From the NCBI GenBank assembly GCA_963544575.1, contig CAUUFZ010000004.1:1-64000 (forward strand): 64,000 nt of DNA. The letters run 5' to 3'. The position numbers were made by a program, and so were the translations under genes. The notes under the pieces are model-generated. The model had not been told where the DNA came from, made no database searches, and saw only the letters and a list, made by a program, of their open reading frames with translations. Source of the DNA: Nanosyncoccus sp963544575. Lineage in GTDB: Bacteria > Patescibacteriota > Saccharimonadia > Saccharimonadales > Saccharimonadaceae. The first letter of the stretch is position 1, and each line of letters begins with the position of its first letter. This document shows, piece after piece, positions 23,460-32,656 of the stretch.

Positions 23460-25064
23460 ATGAAAAATAAAGACGAAAAACAAAAAGAGAAGCATAAATG
23501 TAAATATATCTTCGTAACCGGCGGAGTACTTTCTGGAGTAGGTAAGGGAATTACGGCAGCTTCGATCGGGGCTATTTTGAAAGCTAAGGATTTCAAGGTG
23601 ACAATGCAAAAGTGCGACCCGTATCTGAATGTGGATGCAGGGCTTTTGAACCCGGTGGAACATGGTGAATGCTATGTGACGCATGATGGGGTGGAAACCG
23701 ATCTCGATCTTGGGCATTACGAACGTTTCTTGGATTTTGAAACGAACCGCTATTCGATTACGCTTTCGGGTTCGATTTTTAAGGAATTGATTGAAAAAGA
23801 ACGCGCGGGAGGTTTTCATGGTAAAACCGTACAGTTGGTGCCGCATTTTACGGATTTAGTGCAAGAAAAAATTATGAATGCTTCGAAAAATTCGGATATT
23901 CATATCGTAGAAATTGGTGGTACGGTGGGTGATTATGAGGGGCTGTCGTTTATTGAAGCGATTAGATTGTTTGGGAACAAAGTGGGGCGACGGAATTGTC
24001 TTTACGTGAATGTAGTTTATGTGCCATGGATTAATACTTCGAAAGAATTGAAGAGTAAACCAGCACAAAATGCGTTAAAAGATTTACGTGGATTTGGGAT
24101 CATTCCAGATGTGGTGGTTTGTCGTACGGAAAAACCAGCGCCACGCGAAATTTGTGAAAAAATTGCTAGATTTTCGGGAATTCCAGATGAAGCAGTCTTG
24201 AACCTACCAGATATTGATTCGGTGTATGATGTGCCGTTTAATGTTTTGAAATCTGGCGTGCTGGAGATTTTGAATGATTTTGTGGGGGATGACAGTGAAC
24301 CAGACATGTCTGCTTGGGAAGAATTTTCGAAGAAGCGGGCGCAGAAAAACGCGCGAACCGTGAAGGTGGGATTGGTGGCGAAGTATGTGGGGAACGAAGA
24401 TACCTATATCTGTGTAACGGAAGCTTTGAAAGCAGCGGCGGCTTGGAATGACGTGAATCTGGATTTGCGCTGGATTAACGCAGAAAAAGTCGATGAAAAA
24501 ACATTAGCAGAAGTCGACGGTCTAGTGGTGCCGGGTGGATTTGGTAATCGTGGGGTGGAGGGGAAAATCGCGGCAGCAAATTATGCTTTGGATCACGATG
24601 TACCTTATCTCGGATTATGTCTAGGGATGCAGGTGGCTTGTATCGCGAGCGCAAGAAGAGCAGGACTTATTCAGGCAAATTCGGAAGAATTTGATAAAGA
24701 AACCAAGGAAAACGTGATTTATCTGATGGATGGACAGGAGGGGAAGGAATCGACTGGTGGCAGTATGCGTCTCGGAGATTTTCCGGCGAAATTAGTCAAG
24801 GGAAGTAAAACAGCTAAGATTTATGGAAAAACTAGTATCGTAGAACGTCATCGTCACCGTTATGAAGTGAATCAAAAATTCCTTAAGGAAATCGAAAAGG
24901 GTGGCGTAGTGGTATCGGGTACCTCGCCAGATGGAAAATTGGTGGAATTCGTAGAGGCTCCGGGTAAAAAATTCTTCGTGGGAACACAGGCACACCCAGA
25001 ACTGAAGTCGAGACCTTTACGTGTGCACCCATTATTTATGGAGTTTGTAAAAAGCTTAAAATAA
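23460..25064 (+). CDS. pyrG: CTP synthase
   Basis: The 534-residue enzyme makes CTP from UTP, ATP and glutamine. The N-terminal amidoligase domain shows FVTGGVLSGVGKGITAAS and the Mg-binding DPYLNVDAG. The C-terminal glutamine amidotransferase has GGFGNRG, the catalytic cysteine in LGLCLGMQ, and a HPE near the end. An AAGGAG ribosome site precedes the ATG at 23460. It stands alone with its own terminator. Length is normal. Confidence 0.97.
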   Translation: MKNKDEKQKEKHKCKYIFVTGGVLSGVGKGITAASIGAILKAKDFKVTMQKCDPYLNVDAGLLNPVEHGECYVTHDGVETDLDLGHYERFLDFETNRYSITLSGSIFKELIEKERAGGFHGKTVQLVPHFTDLVQEKIMNASKNSDIHIVEIGGTVGDYEGLSFIEAIRLFGNKVGRRNCLYVNVVYVPWINTSKELKSKPAQNALKDLRGFGIIPDVVVCRTEKPAPREICEKIARFSGIPDEAVLNLPDIDSVYDVPFNVLKSGVLEILNDFVGDDSEPDMSAWEEFSKKRAQKNARTVKVGLVAKYVGNEDTYICVTEALKAAAAWNDVNLDLRWINAEKVDEKTLAEVDGLVVPGGFGNRGVEGKIAAANYALDHDVPYLGLCLGMQVACIASARRAGLIQANSEEFDKETKENVIYLMDGQEGKESTGGSMRLGDFPAKLVKGSKTAKIYGKTSIVERHRHRYEVNQKFLKEIEKGGVVVSGTSPDGKLVEFVEAPGKKFFVGTQAHPELKSRPLRVHPLFMEFVKSLK

Positions 25065-25094
25065 AGAAAACTTAAAGTTCTAAAAGTGAGTTTT

Positions 25095-25122
25095 AAAATA
25101 GCAGTCTAAGGGCTGCTATTTT
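25095..25122 (+). terminator. Terminator of pyrG
   Basis: AAAATAGCAG pairs with CTGCTATTTT around a TCTAAGGG loop. Confidence 0.8.
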
Positions 25123-25216
25123 CTCTATGGCTAGGGAAAATACGATCGAGATTTTATGGAATTTTTGTATTTTTTTGAAAAATGTTGTGTAATTAAAATT
25201 GTGATAAAATAGAGAT

Positions 25217-26977
25217 ATGGAAGAAATTCAAAATACCCTAAAAAAGATGATTGTCGAATTATACGCCGTAGAAATGGATGTAGTTTTGACGCCTGCGCCA
25301 GAGAATACTGGCTGTGACTTCGCGACCAATGTGGCGATGTTGTTAGCAAAAACTTTAAAGAAGAATCCGATGGAAATTGCCGAGGAGCTCGTGCGTGGAC
25401 TTGGTGAGACGGATTTGGAAGTGGAAATCGCACGGCCTGGGTTTTTGAATTTCAAATTAAGCAATAAAAATCTTCTAAAAAATATCGATAAGTTCGAAAA
25501 AGATTTTACGAAAAATATATCATCAGACGCATATTCTGGTCAGACGGTGATTTGTGAATTTTCTGATCCGAACCCATTTAAGGTGCTGCATGTCGGTCAT
25601 CTTTACACTTCAATTGTGGGGGAAGCAATTTCGCGCGTGATTGAATATGCCGGCGGTAAAGTGGTGCGCGCGAATTTCGGTGGTGATATCGGATTACATG
25701 TAGCCAGGAATATGTATGGGATGCTGCGTAAAATTGATCAGATTCCGACGGATTTATCACCGGAGAAAGTGGCAGATTTGCTGGCCGAATGTTATGTGTT
25801 TGGTACCAGGGCTGACGAAGATAGTGCAGAAGCGCACGCGGAAATCGTGAAATTAAATAAGATGATTTTCGAAATTGCGGAAGCAGGGGAAGGTGCGGAT
25901 TATAGTAACGACCCAGAACGCGCCAGAGTCGCAGAACTTTACTTCTGGGGTCGCAAGAACAGTTATCAATATTTTGAGAATTTCTATAAGCGTTTGCAGG
26001 TGAAATTTGATAAATATTACCCTGAATCAACGGTGGCGAAGACTGGACTAGAAACCGTACGCCGCGAGCTAAAGAACGGGGTTTATGAGATGTCGGATGG
26101 GGCGGTAGTTTACCGTGGCGATAAGCATGGACTTCATACCAGGGTATTTATTAATAATAATGGCCTGCCAACTTACGAAGCCAAAGATACGGGTTTGATT
26201 TTTGAGAAATATAAAGATTTTCATTTTGATAAATCGATTATTATTACTGGTAACGACATTATTGAATACATGAAAGTGGTGCTCTCGGCGATTTCGCAAT
26301 ATGCGCCGGAACTTTCGAGTAGAACTTTACATATTACACACGGTCAGGTGAAATTGCCAGGTAATGAAAAAATGTCTTCGAGAAAAGGGAACTTTTTACG
26401 CGCGATTGATGTGATTGAAATGGTGCGCGAGGCGATGGAAAAATCGAGCGACGAGAAGGTTTTGATGGGCGCTCTGAAGTATGCATTTGCTAAATACAAG
26501 ATTGGCGGAGATATCATATTTGATATAAAAGAGTCAGTTTCGATGACGGGAAATTCCGGTCCATATCTGCAATATTCGGCAGTGCGTGCGAAGAAAATTT
26601 TGGGTAAAATCTTCAGTGGTCGCATTAGTGGGGAATTAAATAAAGTTGAATCGGAGGCTGAGGCTCTAATTTCAGAAAATGATTCGACGGAAAAAGAAGA
26701 AAAATACCTCGCAGATATTTCGATTTACGAACGTAATTTGATGAAGAAGTTGATGCAGTACCCGGATGTTTTGAAGGAGACAGTGCGTGAACTTTTGCCA
26801 AATAAAATTTGTACTTACCTGTATGAATTAGCACAAGAATTTAGTCGTTTTTATGAACATGTGCAGGTAGCGGGTTCAGAATTTGAGCTAGAACGAGGTA
26901 AAATTATCCTAGTTTACCTAAAAGTTTTGACTCACGGTTTGAATTTGCTAGGAATTGAAGTGCCGGAGCAAATGTAA
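25217..26977 (+). CDS. argS: Arginyl-tRNA synthetase
   Basis: This 586-residue class I synthetase has the HIGH-like signature HVGH in FKVLHVGHL and a KMSxx loop KMSSRKGN. The N-terminal Add1 domain and the C-terminal DALR anticodon-binding domain (LYELAQEFSRFYEHVQV) are both present. It charges the two arginine tRNAs found here. A TAAAAT lies six bases before the ATG, so the message is probably leaderless. Its stop overlaps the orn start (TAATG). Confidence 0.96.
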   Translation: MEEIQNTLKKMIVELYAVEMDVVLTPAPENTGCDFATNVAMLLAKTLKKNPMEIAEELVRGLGETDLEVEIARPGFLNFKLSNKNLLKNIDKFEKDFTKNISSDAYSGQTVICEFSDPNPFKVLHVGHLYTSIVGEAISRVIEYAGGKVVRANFGGDIGLHVARNMYGMLRKIDQIPTDLSPEKVADLLAECYVFGTRADEDSAEAHAEIVKLNKMIFEIAEAGEGADYSNDPERARVAELYFWGRKNSYQYFENFYKRLQVKFDKYYPESTVAKTGLETVRRELKNGVYEMSDGAVVYRGDKHGLHTRVFINNNGLPTYEAKDTGLIFEKYKDFHFDKSIIITGNDIIEYMKVVLSAISQYAPELSSRTLHITHGQVKLPGNEKMSSRKGNFLRAIDVIEMVREAMEKSSDEKVLMGALKYAFAKYKIGGDIIFDIKESVSMTGNSGPYLQYSAVRAKKILGKIFSGRISGELNKVESEAEALISENDSTEKEEKYLADISIYERNLMKKLMQYPDVLKETVRELLPNKICTYLYELAQEFSRFYEHVQVAGSEFELERGKIILVYLKVLTHGLNLLGIEVPEQM

Positions 26978-27507
26978 TGCCGAAAAAAGCGAAATTACTC
27001 TGGATGGACCTGGAGATGACAGGTTTGGATCCGGGAAAAGACAAGATTTTGGAAGTGGCAGTGATTGCGACAGATTGGGAATTGAATCCGATGGCGCAAA
27101 TGACGGCGACGGTGAAAGTTTCGGAAAAATTGATTAAAGAACGCATGGTGGGAGAGTTCTGGGAAAAACACGAAGAGACTTATCAAAAACTTTGTGAACA
27201 AAATAAAACTGGACTTCCAGTGAAGGAAGTAGAAGAGATGCTGCTAAAATTCATTGATGATCATTTCGGTGATGAAGTATATTTAGCAGGAAATTCGATT
27301 CACCAGGATAAAAGATTTATCGTCAAAGAGTGGCCGAAATTAAATGAGCGATTGCATTATCGAATGCTTGATGTGTCGGCATTTAAACTGTATTTTGAAA
27401 ATGTGATGAAGAAAAAATTTACCAAAAGGGAAATGCATTTGGCGTTGGATGATATTTTGGGGTCGATTGAAGAATTAAAATATTACAGTAAATATATAAA
27501 GAAATAA
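26977..27507 (+). CDS. orn: Oligoribonuclease
   Basis: The 176-residue DEDDh exonuclease opens with LLWMDLEMTGLDPGKD, carrying the first Asp-Glu pair. NSIHQDKRF gives the second Asp region, and HLALDDILGSIEELKYY holds the final motif. It degrades 2-5 nt RNA fragments. It is coupled to argS by a one-base overlap and to the next gene by a one-base gap, forming a three-gene operon. Length matches the family. Confidence 0.95.
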   Translation: MPKKAKLLWMDLEMTGLDPGKDKILEVAVIATDWELNPMAQMTATVKVSEKLIKERMVGEFWEKHEETYQKLCEQNKTGLPVKEVEEMLLKFIDDHFGDEVYLAGNSIHQDKRFIVKEWPKLNERLHYRMLDVSAFKLYFENVMKKKFTKREMHLALDDILGSIEELKYYSKYIKK

Positions 27508-27508
27508 G

Positions 27509-27841
27509 ATGTTTGAGATAGAAAAAGTTAGCGGAATTGGTGAATATAGGAAAGAAAAATTTTTGGATATTCACGCGAATACAAAAAATCCGAATTTGGA
27601 AGAGTATGTTTATTTGACGCCGAATGAAAAAGTATTTTTGGTAGAACGCAAAAATACTTTGGAAGTTAGATGCGACCGAAATCTTTCGAAATTATTAAAA
27701 GAAGAATTCGAATCGGTGATGACTTCGCGTTATTTTGGTGTGGGGGGAGTGGAAATTGTGCTGAGTGGCCAAGTGGAAGAAGATAAAATCGAGGATTTGG
27801 TGCGACTAAGTTATAATCTGACTAAGGAAATGACGGATTAA
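27509..27841 (+). CDS. MmcQ/YjbR-like small protein
   Basis: The 110-residue protein shows LEVRCDRNLSKLLKEEFESV in the middle and DLVRLSYNLT at the end. This matches the spacing of MmcQ/YjbR proteins, whose core reads L-R-C-D-P then ends with a helix of the type LI..SY.LV. That fold resembles a double-wing DNA-binding domain but its role is unknown. The usual tryptophan in the middle is missing. It is the last gene of the argS-orn operon. Confidence 0.55.
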   Translation: MFEIEKVSGIGEYRKEKFLDIHANTKNPNLEEYVYLTPNEKVFLVERKNTLEVRCDRNLSKLLKEEFESVMTSRYFGVGGVEIVLSGQVEEDKIEDLVRLSYNLTKEMTD

Positions 27842-27855
27842 AATTCCAGGATAAT

Positions 27856-27884
27856 AAAAATAGGTCGAAATGGCCTATTTTTTA
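27856..27884 (+). terminator. Terminator of the argS-orn operon
   Basis: AAAAATAGG pairs with CCTATTTTT around a nine-base loop. Confidence 0.75.
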
Positions 27885-27930
27885 TCTAGAATAATTTGCC
27901 AGAACGAAAAATTTTCCATATAATGAGCCT

Positions 27931-28386
27931 ATGAAAAAAGAATTGAAAAAACTCAAAAAGAATGTCGAAAAAGTGAGTAAATCGAACTTTATGACGGAAT
28001 TTAAGGAATTCATCAATCGTGGTAATGTACTCGATTTAGCCGTCGGTGTGATTATCGGTGGTGCATTCCAGAAAATTATCTCATCACTAGTAAACGATAT
28101 CATCATGCCGGTGGTGAGCTTGATTGTCGGTGGGGTAGATTTTCGCAATTTGGAAATCACGATTCCAAATTTCTTTGGTCAGAACTCTGCGGCACATATT
28201 AACTACGGTAGTTTCTTGCAGAATATGGTGGATTTTATTATCATCGCTTTCTGTGTTTTTATTATTGTTAAGTTGGTAAATAAATTCTCTAAGAATTTCA
28301 AGAAGGATGAAGAAGAAAAAGCTGAACCAACTACCGATGAACAAATCCTCGAAGTCTTGAAAGATATCCGCAAGCACCAAAAATAA
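27931..28386 (+). CDS. mscL: Large-conductance mechanosensitive channel
   Basis: MscL forms a pentameric pore that opens when membrane tension rises. The first helix carries NVLDLAVGVIIGGAFQKIIS, the best conserved region of the family, and the second helix is MVDFIIIAFCVFIIVKLVNK. A periplasmic loop and a basic C-terminal helix are present. The protein is 151 residues, slightly long, with an N-terminal lysine-rich extension. TATAAT ends six bases before the ATG (leaderless). The 3' end of the gene has been tandemly duplicated. Confidence 0.95.
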   Translation: MKKELKKLKKNVEKVSKSNFMTEFKEFINRGNVLDLAVGVIIGGAFQKIISSLVNDIIMPVVSLIVGGVDFRNLEITIPNFFGQNSAAHINYGSFLQNMVDFIIIAFCVFIIVKLVNKFSKNFKKDEEEKAEPTTDEQILEVLKDIRKHQK

Positions 28387-28424
28387 TCGAAGTCTTGAAA
28401 GATATTTGTAAGCACCAGAAATAA
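28349..28424 (+). repeat. 38-bp tandem duplication of the mscL 3' end
   Basis: Bases 28349-28386 (last 12 codons and the stop) are repeated at 28387-28424 with four substitutions. The second copy lies after the stop codon and is not translated. Confidence 0.9.
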
Positions 28425-28432
28425 TTTGAAAT

Positions 28433-28463
28433 AAAAATAGGTCGCGAGGAGCGACTTATTTTC
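28433..28463 (+). terminator. Terminator of mscL
   Basis: AATAGGTCGC pairs with GCGACTTATT (one G-T pair), with flanking A and T tracts. Confidence 0.75.
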
Positions 28464-28557
28464 ATGCCGTGATTTAAGAGTTTTACGAGATGGCTTCTCA
28501 AGTTTTACGAAGCGCATTTTTGAGTTTTATGAAATGGATTTTGGAATTTTTTTAGTT

Positions 28558-29220
28558 TTAGATAGCGGAGGACTTGAAATTTTCGTATTGAGATTTAATA
28601 TTTTCGAGATTTTTGACGCGCTCGACGGTGTTGGCCTTAACTTTTTGATTGGTGGTACGAGTTTCGGCTTCGGTTTGATAATTGATTAAATAGGCAAGAA
28701 GTAGAGGGAATTCACGTAAGGCGAAGCGGTCGAGGCGAGCGGAGATGCGGCCATTTTCGAATTGTTCAGCGATTTTGGCGACGGTATCTTTTTGGGTAGT
28801 AGCAAGATTAGATTCGTCATAAGTGGATTCTAATTCAGGAATACCAAATTCAGAATTTAGAAGATTTTTTTCATTTAATTCAAGTTCGGCAAGTACGGCT
28901 TGAAGCGAGGCAGTAATACCGCGAACATCGGAGGATTGCATATAATCCTTATATTTGTCGATAAGTTCCTCATTCATATATTTGGCAAGATAGAAGCTTG
29001 AAACTAAATTGTCGCGATCGCGATTTTCTACGATTTTTTTGGTGCCAGAAAAGACACTAAAAAGAATTAAGATGAAAATAGCCCCGAGAGCGATAGAAAT
29101 ATTGCGCAGGGTAAGATAAGGGATGATTTTATCGAGAAAACCAAAAGGGGAACTCTTTTTGCCTGAATTCGGCTTGGAAGAATTAGAGGCGATTTGTTGA
29201 AGATAAGCCATATTGTCCAT
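28558..29220 (-). CDS. Hypothetical single-pass membrane protein
   Basis: The 220-residue protein has a basic N-terminus, one membrane helix (about 41-61, ISIALGAIFILILFSVFSG) and a largely helical outer domain of about 155 residues. The likely ATG at 29218-29220 has TATAAT six bases before it, so the mRNA is leaderless. It is transcribed divergently from dnaG with only 38 bases between the start codons. No family was recognised. The outer domain could be a coiled-coil scaffold. Confidence 0.65.
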   Translation of the reverse strand: MDNMAYLQQIASNSSKPNSGKKSSPFGFLDKIIPYLTLRNISIALGAIFILILFSVFSGTKKIVENRDRDNLVSSFYLAKYMNEELIDKYKDYMQSSDVRGITASLQAVLAELELNEKNLLNSEFGIPELESTYDESNLATTQKDTVAKIAEQFENGRISARLDRFALREFPLLLAYLINYQTEAETRTTNQKVKANTVERVKNLENIKSQYENFKSSAI

Positions 29221-29226
29221 GCTTTA

Positions 29227-29252
29227 ATTATAGCATAGAGGTTTGTTATAAT
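29227..29252. promoter_or_regulatory. Back-to-back leaderless promoters for dnaG and the 220-residue gene
   Basis: Two perfect TATAAT boxes occur, one on the minus strand (29227-29232) and one on the plus strand (29247-29252). Each is six bases from its own ATG. The -35 zones of the two promoters overlap, so they must compete for polymerase. Confidence 0.6.
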
Positions 29253-29258
29253 TGAGTT

Positions 29259-30872
29259 ATGCAAGATGCGAAGGAGGAAATTCGAGCCAGGCTGCCGATC
29301 GAAGATGTGGTATCGGAATATATTGAGCTGAAGCGAAGTGGTGCGACCCTGAAAGGGCATTCACCTTGGGGTGTGGATAAGACACCTTCGTTTATGGTGT
29401 CACCAGATAAGGGAATTTGGCACGACTTTTCGGCGAATAAAGGTGGAGATATTTTCTCGTTTGTGATGGAGGTAGAGGGGATTAGTTTTCCGGAAGCTTT
29501 GGAAAAATTAGCGGCAAAGGCGGGGGTGGAACTAAAAAAATATTCGAGCGGAGATATGCAAGTATCGCGTACGAAGATGAAAATGCGAGAAATTTTGGAA
29601 CTCGCGACGAAATTTTATCAAGCATGCCTAGTGAAAAACGAAAAAATTCGCGACTACGCATTTTATCAGAGAAACTTAGATCGTAATTCAATTTTGAATT
29701 TTCGAATTGGTTATGCGCCGAGTGGTAAAGATTTTCTAGTAAATTTTTTGAAAAAACGTGGCTATAAGGAAGCGGAAATTAAAGAGGCGGGGCTAATGAA
29801 TCGCTTTGGTGGAGATTTTTTCCGTGGTAGGATGATGATTCCGTTTATCGATGCAAGTTCCGATAATGTGATTGGTTTTACGGGGCGAATTACGGAAGCC
29901 GGTGAGCCAAAATATTTGAACACTTCGGAAACTTTGCTGTTTAATAAGGGTCGATTTATTTTTGGCTTGAATTTAGCAAAAAAAGCAATCAGGGAAAATG
30001 GTTTTTGTGTGATCGTGGAAGGAAATATGGATGTGATTTCGTCGCATCAGGCAGGGGTACAGGAGGCGGTGGCGACTTCGGGTACGGCAATGACAGAAAA
30101 TCATTTGAAGATTTTATCGCGGTTAACTTCGGATATTCGTTTGGCTTATGACGGGGATGCGGCAGGAGTAGCGGCGACGGAACGAGCAATTATGATGGCG
30201 AGTAAATTGGGGATTTCTCTGTCTGTAGTATCGGATTATGGTAAGGCGAAGGACCCGGATGAATTAATTCGTTCGGCGCCAGAAAAATGGCGTGAATGTG
30301 TAATGAAACCAGTGCCAGCGATTGATTGGGTGTTGGGCAAATATGAAATTAAATATAACTTACGTACCGGAATGGGGAAGAAGCAATATTCGGATCTGGC
30401 GATGAAATTAATTGTGGAGATTCAGGATCCGGTGGAGCGCAAACATTATGAGCAGATGGTGGCGCGAAAACTAGAAGTGACGGTGGAGGATTTGAAAGAG
30501 AAAAAGGTGCAAGTGGAAACTGTGCGACTGAAGCCGGTGAAAGAAGTGAACGAGGCGGCAAGCCCGAGTATTCTGAAAGTACTCGAAAATGACCTACTGG
30601 CGATTTTGGTTTATGGCGGAACGGCAGGAGCGGAAATCGATTTGGAGATTCCGACTGATGAGGTAAAATTGGAAGAATTGTCACTGATTTTTGAAGAAAA
30701 ATTTGCGAAAAAGAGTGAAACAGAACTTTTGAAATTAAGTCAGGAACTTCGTCAACGCTATGAAGTGGAACGAAATAAAGAAAAAAAGAAACAGTTAATT
30801 CAGGAGCTTGAATCTTGTGAAGATGAAGAGCGAATGACGGAAATTTTGAAGGAAATCGAACGGTTAGGATAG
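29259..30872 (+). CDS. dnaG: DNA primase with degenerate zinc domain
   Basis: This 537-residue primase makes RNA primers at the replication fork. The Toprim domain shows VIVEGNMDVIS and LAYDGDAAG. The N-terminal domain keeps KTPSF, FSANKGGDIF and the overall CHC2 fold pattern, but all four zinc ligands are replaced: Ser35, Gly38, Asp56 and Ala59 stand where Cys, His, Cys and Cys are expected. The C-terminal helicase-binding part is short. TATAAT six bases before the ATG suggests a leaderless message. The genes dnaG, a 532-residue gene and rpoD follow in the order of the classic macromolecular synthesis cluster. Confidence 0.92.
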   Translation: MQDAKEEIRARLPIEDVVSEYIELKRSGATLKGHSPWGVDKTPSFMVSPDKGIWHDFSANKGGDIFSFVMEVEGISFPEALEKLAAKAGVELKKYSSGDMQVSRTKMKMREILELATKFYQACLVKNEKIRDYAFYQRNLDRNSILNFRIGYAPSGKDFLVNFLKKRGYKEAEIKEAGLMNRFGGDFFRGRMMIPFIDASSDNVIGFTGRITEAGEPKYLNTSETLLFNKGRFIFGLNLAKKAIRENGFCVIVEGNMDVISSHQAGVQEAVATSGTAMTENHLKILSRLTSDIRLAYDGDAAGVAATERAIMMASKLGISLSVVSDYGKAKDPDELIRSAPEKWRECVMKPVPAIDWVLGKYEIKYNLRTGMGKKQYSDLAMKLIVEIQDPVERKHYEQMVARKLEVTVEDLKEKKVQVETVRLKPVKEVNEAASPSILKVLENDLLAILVYGGTAGAEIDLEIPTDEVKLEELSLIFEEKFAKKSETELLKLSQELRQRYEVERNKEKKKQLIQELESCEDEERMTEILKEIERLG

Positions 30873-30984
30873 TGAAATTTTTGAGGAATAATTTTGAATT
30901 TTAGTGTTAGTTTTTGAGGCTGGCTGGTTGATTAAGATTAGAATAAGCGTTATACTTAATCTAATTTGAGGGACTAAAATAACA

Positions 30985-32583
30985 ATGAATCCAAATAAAT
31001 TAGGTAGCGTGGCTCCAGGAGGTGGGGCAGAAAAAACTGGTAACTTTACGGCGGAGCAAAATCCGGTGAAGAATTTTGAGGCAGAGAAAAATTCAGAAAA
31101 GCCAAAAACCGGGGCGGAAATTTTTGAGATGAAGATGCATCAGATTGCGGATCGTCGTGACATGATTGAACAGATGAAAGCAGATGGGAAACTAAGTTTT
31201 GATGATTATAAAACCAAGAAGCAGGCTCTGGATTTAGTCGAGAATAAATTAACTAAACTTTATAACATTTATGAAAATCGTGAGGTGAACGAGGCGGAGC
31301 GTGAGAAAGAGCTTGAGATTCAAAATCGTCACTTGGAAGAGAGCAAAGATTCTTTGAGGAACCTTAGTCAAGATAAAGAACTGCCACGAGACGAAAAAAT
31401 GAAGCTGATGGAGAGTTTTTCGCAGCGCTTAGTCGAGAGTTCCGATAAAATAGAAGAAATAAAGAAGGCTCGGGAAATGGATGAGCGGGTTTATCAGCTG
31501 TTTGGCGGTAAATCGGGCGAAGCGGTGAAGACCGAGACTAAAACTGAGGGTAAAACCGAAGAAAAGACGGAAGGCAAAACCGAAGAAAAAACTGATGGTA
31601 AGACTGAGGAAGAATCTGAGGGTAAGACCGAAAATAAAACTGAGAGTCAGACTGAAGAGAAAACCGAAGGCGAGAGTGAAGAGTCGACTGAAAAAACTGA
31701 AGCTCCAGTGAAAGACGAAGAATCTAAGACTACGGAGAAAAAACCGACCAGTACTTTTTCTTGGACTGGTGGCGTGGGTGGACCGATGTTCTTTTCGGGA
31801 GGAAGTACACCGTCAGTAAAAATAAATAAAACTACCGAAAATGGTATGGCTGGTAGTGAGTCTACTAGTAATAGTGAAAGAACTGGTAATTCTGGAGAGG
31901 GTACGACGCCAGGTTCAGTGGAATCGACAGGTGCGAAAAGTGAAGCTTTGAATGAAGCACAAAAAAACGTATTGAAACAAGCAGAAGAAAAATTTTTCTT
32001 TGAGAACTTAAAAACGCTTGGTGGGGCAATGGCGGCGAATGGTTATAAGGAGATGGATAATCGAAACTTTTTGATGCCATTGAAAAAGCCAGAAGCAGGT
32101 GATCCGGACCTTGCGTCTTTTGATGAGCGAAATAAATTACATAACGAGTCGATTGAAAAAATGAAGGCCTTTGAGGCGAAGTTTGATTTGGATCAAATTA
32201 AACTTGACGTGGGGCGTGCGGTGGGTACCGGAAATGTGGGCCGAGAATTTGGTATTGGACTTTATCGTATAGATGCTTCGAGAAATGAATTACAAAAAAT
32301 TATTGATGATAAGAGAAGTAGTGAAGAAGAGAAACAAAAAGCCATGAAAGAGCTGGAGATGCTCGATCAGGTGAAAGAAGGCTTCTTGGAAAATATTGGC
32401 TCACACGTGGGTGAAAAATATTCTAATGAGGAAATTGCTTCGGTGCCAGAGAGTGAAAGGAAGAATGCGAATAGATACCTTTTCCTTAAGAAGGTTAAAG
32501 GAGAAATGAGAAATCAGTATAATATAGCCCTAACTCATGCACGTATGGCATTAAGTAAGGCTAGTAAAATATTGAAAAAATAA
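30985..32583 (+). CDS. Unknown acidic protein with Thr-Glu-Lys repeats, between dnaG and rpoD
   Basis: The 532-residue protein has three parts. The first is a charged helical region (about 40-175) with coiled-coil character. The second is a low-complexity stretch (about 180-250) built from K-T-E-E/G units. The third is a Ser/Thr/Gly-rich linker leading to a second helical domain (about 310-532). There is no signal peptide or membrane helix, so it is probably cytoplasmic. No family was recognised. The helical ends and flexible middle suggest a scaffold or tether. Confidence 0.7.
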   Translation: MNPNKLGSVAPGGGAEKTGNFTAEQNPVKNFEAEKNSEKPKTGAEIFEMKMHQIADRRDMIEQMKADGKLSFDDYKTKKQALDLVENKLTKLYNIYENREVNEAEREKELEIQNRHLEESKDSLRNLSQDKELPRDEKMKLMESFSQRLVESSDKIEEIKKAREMDERVYQLFGGKSGEAVKTETKTEGKTEEKTEGKTEEKTDGKTEEESEGKTENKTESQTEEKTEGESEESTEKTEAPVKDEESKTTEKKPTSTFSWTGGVGGPMFFSGGSTPSVKINKTTENGMAGSESTSNSERTGNSGEGTTPGSVESTGAKSEALNEAQKNVLKQAEEKFFFENLKTLGGAMAANGYKEMDNRNFLMPLKKPEAGDPDLASFDERNKLHNESIEKMKAFEAKFDLDQIKLDVGRAVGTGNVGREFGIGLYRIDASRNELQKIIDDKRSSEEEKQKAMKELEMLDQVKEGFLENIGSHVGEKYSNEEIASVPESERKNANRYLFLKKVKGEMRNQYNIALTHARMALSKASKILKK

Positions 32584-32656
32584 AGAAAGGGGTAGAAACA
32601 GAAAATCAAGGGAGAGATTTTGACGTGTTTGATTTTTTGTGATATAAATTGGTGCA

